Shown: positions 9,728 to 21,076 of the stretch, in pieces
Numbering within the stretch: the stretch's first letter is position 1
How the letters are laid out: each line of letters starts with the position of its first letter
Source of the DNA: Pelomonas sp. CA6
GTDB lineage: Bacteria > Pseudomonadota > Gammaproteobacteria > Burkholderiales > Burkholderiaceae_C
NCBI RefSeq assembly: GCF_022549225.1
Contig: NZ_JAKZFD010000005.1
Span: 124,001-188,000, forward strand
Length of the DNA stretch: 64,000 nt
Direction: 5' to 3'
Translations under genes and position numbers: made by a program
Notes under the pieces: model-generated
The model's input: only the letters and a program-made list of their open reading frames with translations
Databases searched by the model: none
What the model was told of the DNA's origin: nothing

Positions 9728-10030
9728 ATGGAACTGACCCCGCGAGAAAAAGACAAGCTGCTGATCTTCACCGCCGCGCTGCTGGCCGAGCGGCGCAAGG
9801 CGCGCGGGCTGAAGCTGAACTACCCCGAGGCCGTGGCCTACCTCAGCGCCGCGGTGATGGAGGGCGCGCGCGACGGCCGCAGCGTCGCGCAGCTGATGGC
9901 CGAGGGGCGCGCGCTGCTGACCCGCGACGACGTGATGGACGGCGTCGCCGAGATGATCCCCGACATCCAGGTGGAAGCCACCTTTCCCGACGGCACCAAG
10001 CTGGTCACCGTCCATCAGCCGATTCCCTGA
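9728..10030 (+). CDS. ureA: Urease gamma subunit UreA
   Basis: A 100-residue structural subunit of urease, which hydrolyses urea to ammonia and carbamate in the cytoplasm. It starts [20 protein letters not shown] and includes [20 protein letters not shown] and [15 protein letters not shown], all hallmarks of UreA at the usual length. It is the first plus-strand gene after the divergent kinase, behind a sigma-54-like motif. ureD, commonly found before ureA, is absent here and may lie beyond urtE. Confidence 0.97.
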   Translation: MELTPREKDKLLIFTAALLAERRKARGLKLNYPEAVAYLSAAVMEGARDGRSVAQLMAEGRALLTRDDVMDGVAEMIPDIQVEATFPDGTKLVTVHQPIP

Positions 10031-10094
10031 GGGCGGCGGGCCGCGAGGCCGGCCGCGAACACGCGATAGAGCGACGAAAGCGACGAGAGGTCCC

Positions 10095-10694
10095 ATGACG
10101 CAAGCACGATGGAAACGCACGGCGGCCCTGGCCACCGTGGCCGCGCTGGCCGCGGTGCCCGGCCTGGCCCTGGCGCATGCCGATGCGACGGCGCATGCGC
10201 ACGGCTGGACGCAAGGCTTTGCCCACCCCTTCACCGGGCTGGACCACCTGGCCGCGATGGCCGCCGTGGGCCTGTGGAGCGCGCTGACCCAGCGCGGCGC
10301 GCGCATGCTGGCGGCGCCGCTGGCCTTTGCCGCGCTGCTGCTGGCCGGCGCGCTGGCGGGCGCGGCGCTGGGGCCGGTGGCGGGCGTGGAGCCCCTGGTC
10401 AGCGTGTCGGTGCTGCTGCTGGGCCTGCTGGTCGCCAGCCGGCAGCGCCTGGCGGCCGGGGTGGCGGCGGCGATGGTGGGCGGGTTCGCGCTGGCCCACG
10501 GCCTGGCCCATGGCGCCGAGCTGGCGCCGGGCGCGGCGCTCGCGGGCATGGTCGCCGCCACCGCGCTGCTGCATGGCGCGGGGCTGGCGCTGGGCCTGTG
10601 GCTGCGCGCGCTGGCGCCGCGCTGGTCGCGCCTGACCGGTGGCGGTGTCGCGCTGCTGGGCCTGTCGCTGCTGACGCGGGCGGTGCTGGCATGA
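10095..10694 (+). CDS. ureJ: HupE/UreJ family membrane protein (probable nickel transporter)
   Basis: A 199-residue membrane protein with a cleavable leader ending at LALAHA. The family motif [19 protein letters not shown] follows, then about six hydrophobic segments. HupE/UreJ proteins are nickel permeases found with hydrogenase or urease genes. Lying between ureA and ureB, this one probably supplies nickel for the urease active site. An AGAGG ribosome-binding site precedes the ATG. The stop overlaps the ureB start by 4 nt, so the gene belongs to the operon. HupE versus UreJ cannot be settled from sequence alone. Confidence 0.9.
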   Translation: MTQARWKRTAALATVAALAAVPGLALAHADATAHAHGWTQGFAHPFTGLDHLAAMAAVGLWSALTQRGARMLAAPLAFAALLLAGALAGAALGPVAGVEPLVSVSVLLLGLLVASRQRLAAGVAAAMVGGFALAHGLAHGAELAPGAALAGMVAATALLHGAGLALGLWLRALAPRWSRLTGGGVALLGLSLLTRAVLA

Positions 10695-10992
10695 CGCCCG
10701 GCGAACTGCGGGTCGACGAGGGCGAGCTGGTGCTCAACCCCGGGCGCCGGACGCTCAGCCTGGTTGTCGTCAACGGCGCGGACCGGCCCATCCAGGTCGG
10801 TTCGCACTACCACTTCGCCGAGACCAATGCGGCGCTGCGCTTCGATCGCGACGCGGCGCGCGGCATGCGGCTGAACATCGCCTCCGGCACGGCGGTGCGC
10901 TTCGAGCCGGGGCAGCAACGCACGGTGGAGCTGGTGGACATCGGCGGCGCGCGCGAGGTCTGGGGATTTCGCGGCCTCGTCCAGGGCAAGCT

Positions 10993-10996
<4 letters not shown>
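10691..10996 (+). CDS. ureB: Urease beta subunit UreB
   Basis: A 101-residue urease beta subunit. It begins [19 protein letters not shown] and contains the conserved [20 protein letters not shown] and [10 protein letters not shown]. It overlaps hupE/ureJ by 4 nt at the front and ureC by 4 nt at the end (ATGA at both), so the three genes should be translated together. UreB packs with UreA and UreC in the (alpha-beta-gamma)3 enzyme. Confidence 0.97.
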
Positions 10997-12711
<1,715 letters not shown>

Positions 12712-12714
12712 ACC

Positions 12715-13212
12715 ATGGACACGTCAGACCCGACCCCCGTGCTGAGCATCCGCCTGGACGATCTCAGCGACCCGCGCATCGCCGCCTTCCTGGAGGAGCA
12801 CCTGGCCGACATGCGCCGGACCTCGCCGCCGGAGAGCGTGCACGCGCTGGACCTGGACCGGCTGCGCCGGCCGGAGATCCGCTTCTGGACCGTCTGGCAC
12901 CATGGCGACGACGGCGTGGCGCTGGTGGGCACCGGCGCGATCAAGCAGCTGGACGCGACGCATGCCGAGCTCAAGTCCATGCGCACCGGCGCCGCCAGCC
13001 GCGGCCAGGGCATCGCGCGGCGCCTGCTGGCGCACATCGTCGAGCAGGCGCGCCAGCTGGGCTACCAACGCCTGAGCCTGGAGACCGGCACGCACGCCTT
13101 CTTCGAGCCGGCCCAGGCGCTCTACCGGCGCCATGGCTTCGTCGACTGCGCGCCCTTTGGCGACTACCGCGAAGACCCGAACAGCCGCTTCATGACGCTG
13201 GCGCTGGCCTGA
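12715..13212 (+). CDS. GNAT family N-acetyltransferase
   Basis: A 165-residue single-domain acetyltransferase. The acetyl-CoA binding loop is in ASRGQGIARRLLAHIVEQA (about residues 95-114). The C-terminal part has LETGTHAFFEPAQALYRRHG, resembling the YsnE/PhnO side of the family. The ATG is 3 nt after the ureC stop, so it is probably co-transcribed with urease. The substrate is unknown. It ends convergently against the tetR-type gene. Confidence 0.85.
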   Translation: MDTSDPTPVLSIRLDDLSDPRIAAFLEEHLADMRRTSPPESVHALDLDRLRRPEIRFWTVWHHGDDGVALVGTGAIKQLDATHAELKSMRTGAASRGQGIARRLLAHIVEQARQLGYQRLSLETGTHAFFEPAQALYRRHGFVDCAPFGDYREDPNSRFMTLALA

Positions 13213-13233
13213 GCCCGCCGGGCCCGCTCAGGC
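13207..13233. terminator. Hairpin between convergent GNAT and TetR genes
   Basis: A perfect 8-bp inverted repeat (GCCTGAGC and GCTCAGGC) with an 11-nt GC-rich loop contains the stop codons of both convergent genes in its arms. There is no T-tract on either side, so it is a plausible bidirectional termination or mRNA-end structure rather than a classical intrinsic terminator. Confidence 0.5.
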
Positions 13234-13857
13234 GCCCAGCAGGCGCAGCAGCAGCGCGCGGTGCGCGGCACGCGCGCGTTCCAGCGGACGCGGCCGCAGG
13301 TCCGGCAGCAGCAGTTCCATCAGCAGCGCCTGCAGCGCCGGCGACAGCGCCATCCACGGCTCCTGCGCCAGCAGCGGGTCGCGCCGCCCGCTCGCGGCCA
13401 GGGTCTGTTGCATCAGCCGGCCCAGCGCGTCGACATAGGGCTGGACCACCCGCTGATGCCATTGCGCCACCAGATGCGGCACGCGCTCGCTCTCGGCGAC
13501 CAGCAGGCGCAGCGCGGCCTGGGTCTGGGGGTCCTGCAAGCGGTCGTAGAGCTGCTCGATCAGCCAGTCGGCCAGCTGCGTGGGGCTCAGCGGCAGCGGT
13601 TCGCGCGGCGGCGTCAGCGCCGGGGCGGCCAGCGCGCGCTGCAGCAAGGCTTCGAGCACCTCGTCCTTGCTCGCGAAATGCGCATACAGCCCGCCCTTGG
13701 AGAGCTCGCAGCGCTGCGCGAGGTCGTCCATGCGCGCGGCGGCGAAGCCGCGCTCGGCGAACAGCGCCAGCGCGGCGTCGAGGATCTGCGGGATGCGGAC
13801 ATCGGGCGACAGGCGCAGCCGCGCGCCGCGCCGAGCGACCTGCGCAGGGCTTGTCAT
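13228..13857 (-). CDS. TetR family transcriptional regulator
   Basis: A 209-residue repressor. The N-terminal HTH (about residues 20-65) has ILDAALALFAERGFAAARM followed by LAQRCELSKGGLYAHFASKD. A helical ligand-binding domain follows. Two in-frame ATGs exist: the one at 13857 is 8 nt from an AGGAG site, while the ATG at 13863 is only 2 nt away, so the former was chosen. It is divergent from the PhaC-like/efflux operon with a 129-nt shared promoter region holding an inverted repeat, so it probably represses that operon. The inducer is unknown. Confidence 0.9.
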   Translation of the reverse strand: MTSPAQVARRGARLRLSPDVRIPQILDAALALFAERGFAAARMDDLAQRCELSKGGLYAHFASKDEVLEALLQRALAAPALTPPREPLPLSPTQLADWLIEQLYDRLQDPQTQAALRLLVAESERVPHLVAQWHQRVVQPYVDALGRLMQQTLAASGRRDPLLAQEPWMALSPALQALLMELLLPDLRPRPLERARAAHRALLLRLLGA

Positions 13858-13895
13858 GACCATGTCTCCTCGTTGTTGTAGACCGCAGTAGATAC

Positions 13896-13909
13896 CGACC
13901 CGCTGGTCG
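13896..13909. promoter_or_regulatory. Candidate TetR operator
   Basis: CGACC, four bases, then GGTCG: an inverted repeat lying between the divergent tetR-type gene and the PhaC-like gene. Many TetR-family operators have this CGACC-N4-GGTCG form. It is assigned from the repeat and its position only. Confidence 0.45.
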
Positions 13910-13986
13910 TTTGCATGATCTACGTCAAACGGAACCGGCACGGGCCTTTCTACATTGAAGCCAAACCACCGATGGAGGGCAGGCTG

Positions 13987-15729
13987 ATGGACAGCGCAAA
14001 CGAGGCCGTGCTGGGCGAGGAACTGGACGCGGCCTTCCACGCGGCGCTGGCGCGCTGGACGCGCTCGCTGTCGCTGGTGTCGCCGGGGCTGGCGGCGGCC
14101 GACTGGGCGCTGCACCTGGCCTTGTCGCCGGGCCGCCGTCTGGCGCTGGCCGAGCTGGCGCAGCAGCAGTGGATGGACCTCGCCCGCTATGCGCAGGGCA
14201 GCGCGATGGCGGCCTGCTCGCTGGGCGGGCCGGCGCAGCCGCCCGCGCCGCCGGTCGCCGACCGCCGCTTCGCCGCCGCCGAGTGGCAGCAGTGGCCCTT
14301 CAACGTGATCCACCAGGGTTTTTTGCTCCACCAGCATTGGTGGGAGGCCGCGACGCGCGGCGTCTGGGGCGTGGAGCGCCACCACGGCGATCTGGTCGGC
14401 TTCTGGGCCCGGCAGGCGCTGGACATGATGTCTCCGGGCAACTGGGGCCTGGCCAATCCGCAGGTGCTGCGGCGCACGCAGGACGAAGGCGGCGCCAACC
14501 TGCTGCGCGGCGCGCAGTTCCTCGCCGACGACCTGCAGCGCCTGGCGACCCAGGCGCCGGCCGCCGGCACCGAGGCCTTCCGCGTCGGCGAGCAGCTGGC
14601 GCGCACGCCCGGCCGCGTGGTGCTGCGCAACGAGCTGATGGAGCTGATCCAGTACGAGCCAGCCACGCCCAAGGTGCAGGCCGAGCCGGTGCTGATCGTG
14701 CCGGCCTGGATCATGAAGTACTACATCCTGGACCTGGAGCCCGGCGCCTCGCTGGTGGAATACCTGGTCCAGCGCGGGCACACGGTGTTCTGCATCTCCT
14801 GGCGCAATCCGGGCGAGGCGCAGCGCGAGCTGGGCATGGACGACTACCTGCGCCTGGGCATCGCCGCGGCGCTGGAGGCGGTCGGTTCCATCGCGCCGCG
14901 GCGGCGCGTGCATGGCGTGGGCTATTGCCTGGGCGGCACCCTGCTGAGCATGGCCGCGGCGGCGATGGCGCGCGACGGCGACGAGCGCTTCGCGACGCTG
15001 ACGCTGTTCGCCGCGCAGACCGATTTCAGCGAGCCCGGCGAGCTGGGCCTGTTCATCGACGAAAGCCAGCTCAGCCTGCTGGAGGCGCAGATGCGCCAGC
15101 AGGGCTATCTGCGCGCCGACCAGATGGCCGGGGCCTTCCAGATGCTGCGCTCCTACGACCTGCTGTGGTCGCGCCTGGTGCAGGCCTATCTGATGGGCGA
15201 GCGGCCGGCGCTGAACGCGCTGATGGCCTGGAACGCCGACGCCACGCGCATGCCCGCGCGCATGCATGCCGAGTACCTGCGCCACCTGTTCCTGCACAAC
15301 GATCTGGCCGAGGGGCGCTACCGCATCGGCGGCCGCGCGGTCGCGCTCAGCGACATCCGCCAGCCGGTGTTCATGGTGGGCACCGAAACAGACCATGTCG
15401 CGCCGTGGCGCTCGGTGTACAAGCTGCACCATCTGAGCCCGGCCGAGATCAGCTTCGTGCTGACCAGCGGCGGGCACAACGCCGGCATCGTCAATCCGCC
15501 GGGCCAGGGGCACCGCCATTTCCGCCTGGCGACCGCACGGCCGGGCGAACCCTACCGGGAGCCGCAGGACTGGCTGGCGCAGACCGCCGAGCAGCCGGGC
15601 TCGTGGTGGCCGGCCTGGGCCGACTGGCTGGCCGCGCACAGCAGCGGCGCGGTCGCGCCGCCGCGCCTGGGCTCGCGCGCCTTCCCGGCGCAAGACCCGG
15701 CCCCGGGCCGCTATGTGCTGGAGCGCTGA
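13987..15729 (+). CDS. PhaC-like poly(hydroxyalkanoate) synthase family protein
   Basis: A 580-residue alpha/beta-hydrolase-fold protein. The lipase-like box GYCLGG places the predicted nucleophile at Cys314; the acidic residue is in GTETDHVAPW and the histidine in SGGHNAGIV. The segments WPFNVIHQGFLLHQHWWEAA and IVPAWIMKYYILDL match class I PHA synthases. The start at 13987 has a GGAGG site 8 nt upstream, preferred over ATGs at 13972 and 13915. It would polymerise hydroxyacyl-CoA into storage polyester. It lies in one operon with an efflux system and Pta/AckA, so it is not the canonical phaCAB locus and may be an accessory paralogue. A role other than bulk PHA synthesis is possible. Confidence 0.88.
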   Translation: MDSANEAVLGEELDAAFHAALARWTRSLSLVSPGLAAADWALHLALSPGRRLALAELAQQQWMDLARYAQGSAMAACSLGGPAQPPAPPVADRRFAAAEWQQWPFNVIHQGFLLHQHWWEAATRGVWGVERHHGDLVGFWARQALDMMSPGNWGLANPQVLRRTQDEGGANLLRGAQFLADDLQRLATQAPAAGTEAFRVGEQLARTPGRVVLRNELMELIQYEPATPKVQAEPVLIVPAWIMKYYILDLEPGASLVEYLVQRGHTVFCISWRNPGEAQRELGMDDYLRLGIAAALEAVGSIAPRRRVHGVGYCLGGTLLSMAAAAMARDGDERFATLTLFAAQTDFSEPGELGLFIDESQLSLLEAQMRQQGYLRADQMAGAFQMLRSYDLLWSRLVQAYLMGERPALNALMAWNADATRMPARMHAEYLRHLFLHNDLAEGRYRIGGRAVALSDIRQPVFMVGTETDHVAPWRSVYKLHHLSPAEISFVLTSGGHNAGIVNPPGQGHRHFRLATARPGEPYREPQDWLAQTAEQPGSWWPAWADWLAAHSSGAVAPPRLGSRAFPAQDPAPGRYVLER

Positions 15730-15732
15730 ACG

Positions 15733-17154
15733 ATGAGCAAGACCTTGTCCTCCCAGGCCTGCACCGCCGCGCTCGCGCTGCTGGCGCTGGCCGGCTGCGC
15801 GCCGCTGGCGGGGCCGCCGCCACGGCCCGATGCCGGGCTGCCGGCGCGCTACGAGGCCCAGCCGGCCGACGCCGACCCTGCGGCGGCGCCGGCCTGGCGC
15901 GAGTACTTCCGCGACGCGGCGCTGCAGGCCCTGATCGAGGACGCGCTGGCCCACAACCGCGACCGCCGCCAGGCGCTGGCGCGGCTGGACGAGGCCAGGG
16001 CGCTGGCCGGGCTGCAGGCGGCGCAGCGCTGGCCGCAGATCGGCGCGCAGCTGGACGCGCAGCGCGCTCGCGTGCCGGCCGATCTCAATTTGGCGCGCCG
16101 GCCGCTGCTGGGCGACCAGTTCCAGTTCGGCCTGGGGCTGGCGAGCTGGGAGCTGGACCTGTGGGGCCGGCTGGCGAGCCTGGACGAGGCGGCGCGCGAG
16201 GCCGCGCTGTCCAGCGAGGCCGGCAGCCGCGCGCTGACGCTGGCGCTGATCACCCAGGTGGCCCAGGGCTGGTATGCGCTGGGCGAGCTGGACGAGCGGC
16301 TGCGCCTGGCCTGCCGCACGCTGGACAGCCGCAACGAGAGCCTGCGCATCTTCACGCGCCGCGTCGAGGTGGGCGCCACCTCGCGGCTGGCGCTGACCCA
16401 GGTGCAGGTGCTGCAGACCCAGGCGCAGGCGCTGGTGGCCCAGCTGGAGCAGGCGCGCGACGCGCAGCGCCATGCGCTGGCGCTGCTGGTGGGGCGGCCG
16501 CCGGGCGACCTTGCGCCCGCGCTGGAGGCGTTGCCGCCGCTGAAGGCGGGGCTGCCGTCGGCGCTGCTGAACCAGCGGCCGGACCTGATCGCCGCCGAGC
16601 ACCAGCTGCGCGCGGCGCAGGCCAATGTGGCCGCGGCGCGTGCCGCCTATTTCCCGCGCCTGAGCCTGACCGCCGCCTTCGGCAGCGCCAGCGCCGAGCT
16701 GTCCGGGCTGTTCGACGGCGGCAGCCAGGCCTGGAGCCTTGCGCCCTCGGTCGCGCTGCCGCTGCTGGACGGCGGCCGGCGTTCGCAGAACCTGGCCGTG
16801 CAGCAGGCGCGCCAGGCGCAGGCGCTGGCCGGCTATGAGCGCGCGGTGCAGCAGGCCTTCCGCGAGGTCAGCGACGCGCTGTCGGCGCGCCAGTGGCTGG
16901 CCGAGCAGCAGCGCATCGCCGCGCGCAGCCTGGACGCGCAGGCCGAGCGCGCGCGCCTGGCGCAGCGCCGCTACGAGCAGGGCGCCGCCGCCTTCCTGGA
17001 GGTGCTGGACGCGCAGCGCGACCTGATGGCCGCCGAACAACTGCTGGTGCAGGCGCGGCGCGCGCTGCTGGCCAGCCAGGTCAGCCTCTATGCCGCGCTG
17101 GGCGGCGCCGCGGCGACCGAACCGCTTTCCGAGACCGAGGCCCGTACACGATGA
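15733..17154 (+). CDS. Outer-membrane efflux lipoprotein, NodT/TolC type
   Basis: A 473-residue outer-membrane channel. The signal peptide ends in the lipobox LALAGC, so the protein should be lipid-anchored. Two repeated OEP domains with long coiled helices follow (for example DRRQALARLDEARALAGLQA, and a matching region after residue 280). The start is 3 nt after the phaC-like stop, and the stop overlaps the next gene by 4 nt. It forms the exit duct for the membrane-fusion protein and ABC transporter encoded next. Confidence 0.92.
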   Translation: MSKTLSSQACTAALALLALAGCAPLAGPPPRPDAGLPARYEAQPADADPAAAPAWREYFRDAALQALIEDALAHNRDRRQALARLDEARALAGLQAAQRWPQIGAQLDAQRARVPADLNLARRPLLGDQFQFGLGLASWELDLWGRLASLDEAAREAALSSEAGSRALTLALITQVAQGWYALGELDERLRLACRTLDSRNESLRIFTRRVEVGATSRLALTQVQVLQTQAQALVAQLEQARDAQRHALALLVGRPPGDLAPALEALPPLKAGLPSALLNQRPDLIAAEHQLRAAQANVAAARAAYFPRLSLTAAFGSASAELSGLFDGGSQAWSLAPSVALPLLDGGRRSQNLAVQQARQAQALAGYERAVQQAFREVSDALSARQWLAEQQRIAARSLDAQAERARLAQRRYEQGAAAFLEVLDAQRDLMAAEQLLVQARRALLASQVSLYAALGGAAATEPLSETEARTR

Positions 17155-18224
17155 AGCTCTCTGCGAAGACGATGATCCTGCCGGTGGCCGCGGCCGCCGG
17201 CGCGCTGGCCCTGGCCGTCTGGGCCTGGCCCCGGCTGCAGGGCGGCGGCCCCGGCGAGGCCTTTGTGCGCGGCAACGGCCGCATCGAGGCCACCGAGGTC
17301 GACGTCGCGACCAAGCTGCCCGGCCGCCTGCAGGAGGTGCTGGTGGGCGAGGGCGACTTCGTGCGCGCCGGACAGCCGCTGGCGCGCATGCAGGTGCAGT
17401 CGCTGGAGGCCCAGCATGCCGAGGCCCAGGCGCGGCTGCGCCAGGCCGAGAGCACGGTGGCCAGCGCCGACGCGCAGGTCAGCGTGCGCGAGAGCGACCG
17501 CAAGGCCTTGCTGGCCGTGGTGGCGCAGCGCGAGGCCGAGCTGGACGCCGCGCGCCGCCGCCTGGCGCGCTCGCAGGCCCTGGCCGGCGAGGGCGCGTCG
17601 TCCGAACAGGAGCTGGACGACGACCGCGCCCGCGTGCGCAGCGTGGAAGCGGCGCTGGCCGCGGCCCAGGCCCAGGTGGCCGCGGCCGGCGCGGCGGTGG
17701 AAGCCGCGCGCACCCAGGCCGCGGGCATGCGCGCCACGGTCGCCGCCGGCGCGGCCACCGTGGACCGCGTGAAGGCCGACCTGGACGACGCGGTGCTGGT
17801 GGCGCCGCGCGCCGGCCGGGTGCAATACCGCATCGCCGAGGCCGGCGAGGTGCTGGGCGCGGGCGGCAAGGTGCTCAACCTGGTTGACCTCAGCGACGTC
17901 TACATGACCTTCTTCGTGCCCGAGCCGGTCGCCGGCCGGCTGGCGCTGGGCAGCGAGGTGCGCCTGGTGCTGGACGCGGCGCCGCGCTTCGTGATCCCGG
18001 CCCGCGTGTCCTTCGTCTCCAGCACGGCGCAGTTCACGCCCAAGACGGTGGAGACCGCCAGCGAGCGGCAGAAGCTGATGTTCCGCGTGCGCGCGCAGAT
18101 CGACCGCGAGCTGCTGCAGAAGCACCTGGCCCAGGTCAAGACCGGCCTGCCCGGTGTCGCCTGGGTGCGCCTGGATGCCGCGCAGCCCTGGCCGGCGGAA
18201 CTGGCCGCCAAGGTCCAGCCGTGA
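17151..18224 (+). CDS. HlyD/EmrA-type membrane fusion protein
   Basis: A 357-residue periplasmic adaptor. It has one N-terminal membrane anchor (about residues 9-25), then the biotinyl-lipoyl half-motif [21 protein letters not shown] long alpha-helical hairpin covers about residues 75-210, and a second lipoyl half and beta-barrel follow. It resembles the YhiI protein found with RbbA-type transporters. ATGA overlap with the preceding OMF gene and GTGA overlap with the following ABC gene indicate one operon. It should bridge the ABC pump and the outer-membrane channel. Confidence 0.92.
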   Translation: MKLSAKTMILPVAAAAGALALAVWAWPRLQGGGPGEAFVRGNGRIEATEVDVATKLPGRLQEVLVGEGDFVRAGQPLARMQVQSLEAQHAEAQARLRQAESTVASADAQVSVRESDRKALLAVVAQREAELDAARRRLARSQALAGEGASSEQELDDDRARVRSVEAALAAAQAQVAAAGAAVEAARTQAAGMRATVAAGAATVDRVKADLDDAVLVAPRAGRVQYRIAEAGEVLGAGGKVLNLVDLSDVYMTFFVPEPVAGRLALGSEVRLVLDAAPRFVIPARVSFVSSTAQFTPKTVETASERQKLMFRVRAQIDRELLQKHLAQVKTGLPGVAWVRLDAAQPWPAELAAKVQP

Positions 18225-20974
18225 GTTCGACGCCCGCCGACGGCGTGCTGGCGCGGGTGCAGGCGGTCAGCCTGCACTATGGCGCGACGCGCGCGCTGCA
18301 GGACATCACGCTGGAGCTGCCGGCCGGCCGCATGCTGGGCCTGATCGGACCCGACGGCGTGGGCAAGTCCAGCCTGCTCGCGCTGCTGGCCGGCGCGCGC
18401 GTGGTGCAGCAGGGCCGCGTGGAGGTGCTGGGCGGCGACGTCGCGCAGCGCGCCCATCGCGAACAGGTGGGGCCGCGCATCGCCTACATGCCGCAGGGCC
18501 TGGGCCGCAACCTCTACCCCACGCTGTCGGTGGAGGAGAACCTGCAGTTCTTCGGCCGCCTGTTCGGCCATGACGCGGCGGAGCGCCGCCGGCGCATCGA
18601 CGCGCTGTGCGCCAGCACCGGGCTGCTGCCCTTCCTGGCGCGGCCGGCCGGCAAGCTGTCCGGCGGCATGAAGCAGAAGCTGGGGCTGTGCTGCGCGCTG
18701 ATCCACGACCCGGACCTGCTCATCCTCGACGAACCCACCACCGGCGTGGACCCGCTGTCGCGCGCCCAGTTCTGGCAGCTGATCGCGCGCATCCGCGGCG
18801 AGCGTCCGGGCATGAGCGTCATCGTCGCCACCGCCTACATGGAGGAGGCGCAGGGCTTCGACTGGCTGGTCGCGATGGACGCCGGCCGCGTGCTGGCCAC
18901 TGGCTCGCCGCAGGCGCTGCGCGGCACGGCCGCGAGCCTGGAAGAAGCCTTCATCGCGCTGCTGCCCGAGGCGCGCCGCGCCGGCCACCAGGCCGTCGTC
19001 GTGCCGCCGCTGGCGGCCGGCGGCGCGGACGAGCCGGTGGCGATCGAAGCGCGCGGGCTGTCCATGCGCTTCGGCGATTTCACCGCGGTGGACCGCGTGA
19101 GCTTTCGCATCCGCCGCGGCGAGATCTTCGGCTTCCTCGGCTCCAACGGCTGCGGCAAGTCGACCACGATGAAGATGCTGACCGGGCTGCTGCCGGCCAG
19201 CGAGGGCGAGGCCTCGCTGTTCGGCCACCCGGTCGATCCGCGCGACATGCAGACGCGCCGCCGCGTGGGCTACATGACCCAGGCCTTCTCGCTCTATGGC
19301 GAGCTCAGCGTGGAGCAGAACCTGGTGCTGCACGCGCGGCTGTTCGAGGTGCCCGAGGCGGAACTGACGGCGCGCGTGGACGAGATGACGCGCCGCTTCG
19401 GGCTGGACGAGGTGCGCCACAGCCTGCCCGAGGCGCTGCCGCTGGGCATGCGCCAGCGCCTGTCCCTGGCGGTGGCCATGGTGCACAAGCCCGAGCTGCT
19501 GATCCTGGACGAGCCGACCTCGGGCGTGGACCCGGTGGCGCGCGACATGTTCTGGTCGCTGATGGTGGAGCTGGCGCGGCGCGACGGCGTGACCATCTTC
19601 ATCTCCACCCACTTCATGAACGAGGCACAGCGCTGCGACCGCATCTCGCTGATGCATGCCGGGCGCGTGCTGGTCAGCGACACGCCGCAGGCCATCGTGC
19701 AGCGGCGCGGCGCGGCCACGCTGGAGCAGGCCTTCATCGACTACTTGCGCGAGGCCGCCGGCGAGGCCGAGCCAGCGGCGCCCGCGGCGGTGACGCCGCC
19801 GCCCGAGGCCGCGGCGCCCGCCGCGCCGGCCCGCCGGCCGCGCCGCCGTCTGTTCAGCCTGGGGCGCGCGCTGAGCTATAGCCTGCGCGAGACGCTGGAG
19901 CTGCGCCGCGACCCGGTGCGCGCGACGCTGGCGCTGCTGGGCACGGCGCTGCTGATGTTCATCATCGGCTACGGCATCAGCCTGGACGTGGAGAACCTGC
20001 GCGTGGCGGTGCTGGATCAGGACCAGTCCCAGCTGAGCCAGAACTACGCGCAGCGCCTGGTCGGCTCGCGCTACTTCATCGAGCAGCCGGCGCTGGCCGA
20101 CCATGGCGAGTTGGACCGGCGCATGCGCGCCGGCGAGCTGGCGGTGGCGATCGAGATCCCGCATGGCTTCGCGCGCGACGTGGCGCGCGGGCATGCGGTG
20201 CAGATCGGCGTCTGGGTGGACGGCGCCATGCCCACACGCGGCGAGACCTCGCGCGGCTATGTGATGGCCATGCACCAGCAATGGCTGGCCGAGATGGCGC
20301 GCGAGCGCCTGGGCCTGAACCTGGCCGCGCCCAGCCGCGTGGAGCTGCGCTATCGCTACAACCCGGACGTGAAGAGCCTGCCCGCCATGGTGCCGGCGGT
20401 GATCCCCATGCTGCTGATGATGATTCCGGCCATGCTCACCGCGCTGTCGGTGGTGCGCGAGAAGGAGCTGGGTTCCATCCTCAACCTCTATGTGACGCCG
20501 GTGACGCGCACCGAGTTCCTGCTCGGCAAGCAGCTGCCTTATCTGGTGCTGGCGATGCTGAACTTCTTCCTGCTGGTGCTGCTGGCGGTCACGGTGTTCG
20601 GCGTGCCGCTGAAGGGCAGCCTGGCCGCGCTGACACTGGCGGCGCTGCTCTACGTCACCGCGGCCACCGGGCTGGGCTTGCTCGCGTCCACCTTCACGCG
20701 CAGCCAGATCGCCGCGCTGTTCGTCACCATGATCGGCACGCTGATCCCCTGCGTGCAGTTCGCCGGGCTGATCGACCCGGTGTCCTCGCTGGAGGGCGTG
20801 GGCGCGGCGATCGGGCGCGTCTACCCGGCGGCGCATTTCCTCACCATCAGCCGCGGCGTGTTCAGCAAGGCGCTGGGCCTGGCCGAGCTGCAGTCCAGCC
20901 TGCTGCCGCTGGCGGCCGCGGTGCCGGTGATCCTGGGCCTGGCCGTGGCGCTGTTGCGCAAGCAGGAGCGCTGA
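18221..20974 (+). CDS. RbbA-like ABC transporter: two ATPase domains fused to a permease
   Basis: A 917-residue fusion. ATPase domain 1 (about residues 8-240) has Walker [10 protein letters not shown] and signature [10 protein letters not shown]. Domain 2 (about 270-500) has Walker [10 protein letters not shown]; its signature region reads [10 protein letters not shown], which is degenerate. A Pro/Ala-rich linker (about 510-540) leads to an ABC-2 permease domain (about 545-917) with one N-terminal membrane helix, a large periplasmic loop and about five C-terminal helices. The start is GTG, overlapping the previous stop. This layout matches RbbA/YhhJ/YhiI systems. The substrate is unknown. RbbA itself has been linked to ribosomes, so an export role here comes from gene context. 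Confidence 0.9.
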   Translation: MSSTPADGVLARVQAVSLHYGATRALQDITLELPAGRMLGLIGPDGVGKSSLLALLAGARVVQQGRVEVLGGDVAQRAHREQVGPRIAYMPQGLGRNLYPTLSVEENLQFFGRLFGHDAAERRRRIDALCASTGLLPFLARPAGKLSGGMKQKLGLCCALIHDPDLLILDEPTTGVDPLSRAQFWQLIARIRGERPGMSVIVATAYMEEAQGFDWLVAMDAGRVLATGSPQALRGTAASLEEAFIALLPEARRAGHQAVVVPPLAAGGADEPVAIEARGLSMRFGDFTAVDRVSFRIRRGEIFGFLGSNGCGKSTTMKMLTGLLPASEGEASLFGHPVDPRDMQTRRRVGYMTQAFSLYGELSVEQNLVLHARLFEVPEAELTARVDEMTRRFGLDEVRHSLPEALPLGMRQRLSLAVAMVHKPELLILDEPTSGVDPVARDMFWSLMVELARRDGVTIFISTHFMNEAQRCDRISLMHAGRVLVSDTPQAIVQRRGAATLEQAFIDYLREAAGEAEPAAPAAVTPPPEAAAPAAPARRPRRRLFSLGRALSYSLRETLELRRDPVRATLALLGTALLMFIIGYGISLDVENLRVAVLDQDQSQLSQNYAQRLVGSRYFIEQPALADHGELDRRMRAGELAVAIEIPHGFARDVARGHAVQIGVWVDGAMPTRGETSRGYVMAMHQQWLAEMARERLGLNLAAPSRVELRYRYNPDVKSLPAMVPAVIPMLLMMIPAMLTALSVVREKELGSILNLYVTPVTRTEFLLGKQLPYLVLAMLNFFLLVLLAVTVFGVPLKGSLAALTLAALLYVTAATGLGLLASTFTRSQIAALFVTMIGTLIPCVQFAGLIDPVSSLEGVGAAIGRVYPAAHFLTISRGVFSKALGLAELQSSLLPLAAAVPVILGLAVALLRKQER

Positions 20975-20975
20975 G

Positions 20976-21074
20976 ATGAAGCGCATGGTCCAGCGCCGAT
21001 GCCGGCCGGCCCGCCCAGCGCACGGCGCCGGCCTCCCGCGCCGCGGGCGGCGCACCCTTGCAAGGGGTCACTGA
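20976..21074 (+). CDS. Possible 32-residue basic peptide between ABC genes
   Basis: A short frame of 32 residues starting MKRMVQRRCR, rich in Arg and Pro. Its ATG is one base after the RbbA stop, and an AGGAG lies 7 nt upstream, inside the end of that gene. Its stop is 2 nt before the ATG of the next permease, so it fills the only long gap in the operon and could couple translation. It may equally be chance reading of GC-rich spacer. No family is recognised. Confidence 0.25.
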   Translation: MKRMVQRRCRPARPAHGAGLPRRGRRTLARGH

Positions 21075-21076
21075 AG

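Noticed and set aside
17900-21055. 1051-codon minus-strand frame opposite the RbbA-like gene
   Set aside because: Composition typical of reverse-complement reading of GC-rich coding DNA; no ribosome-binding site and no domain.
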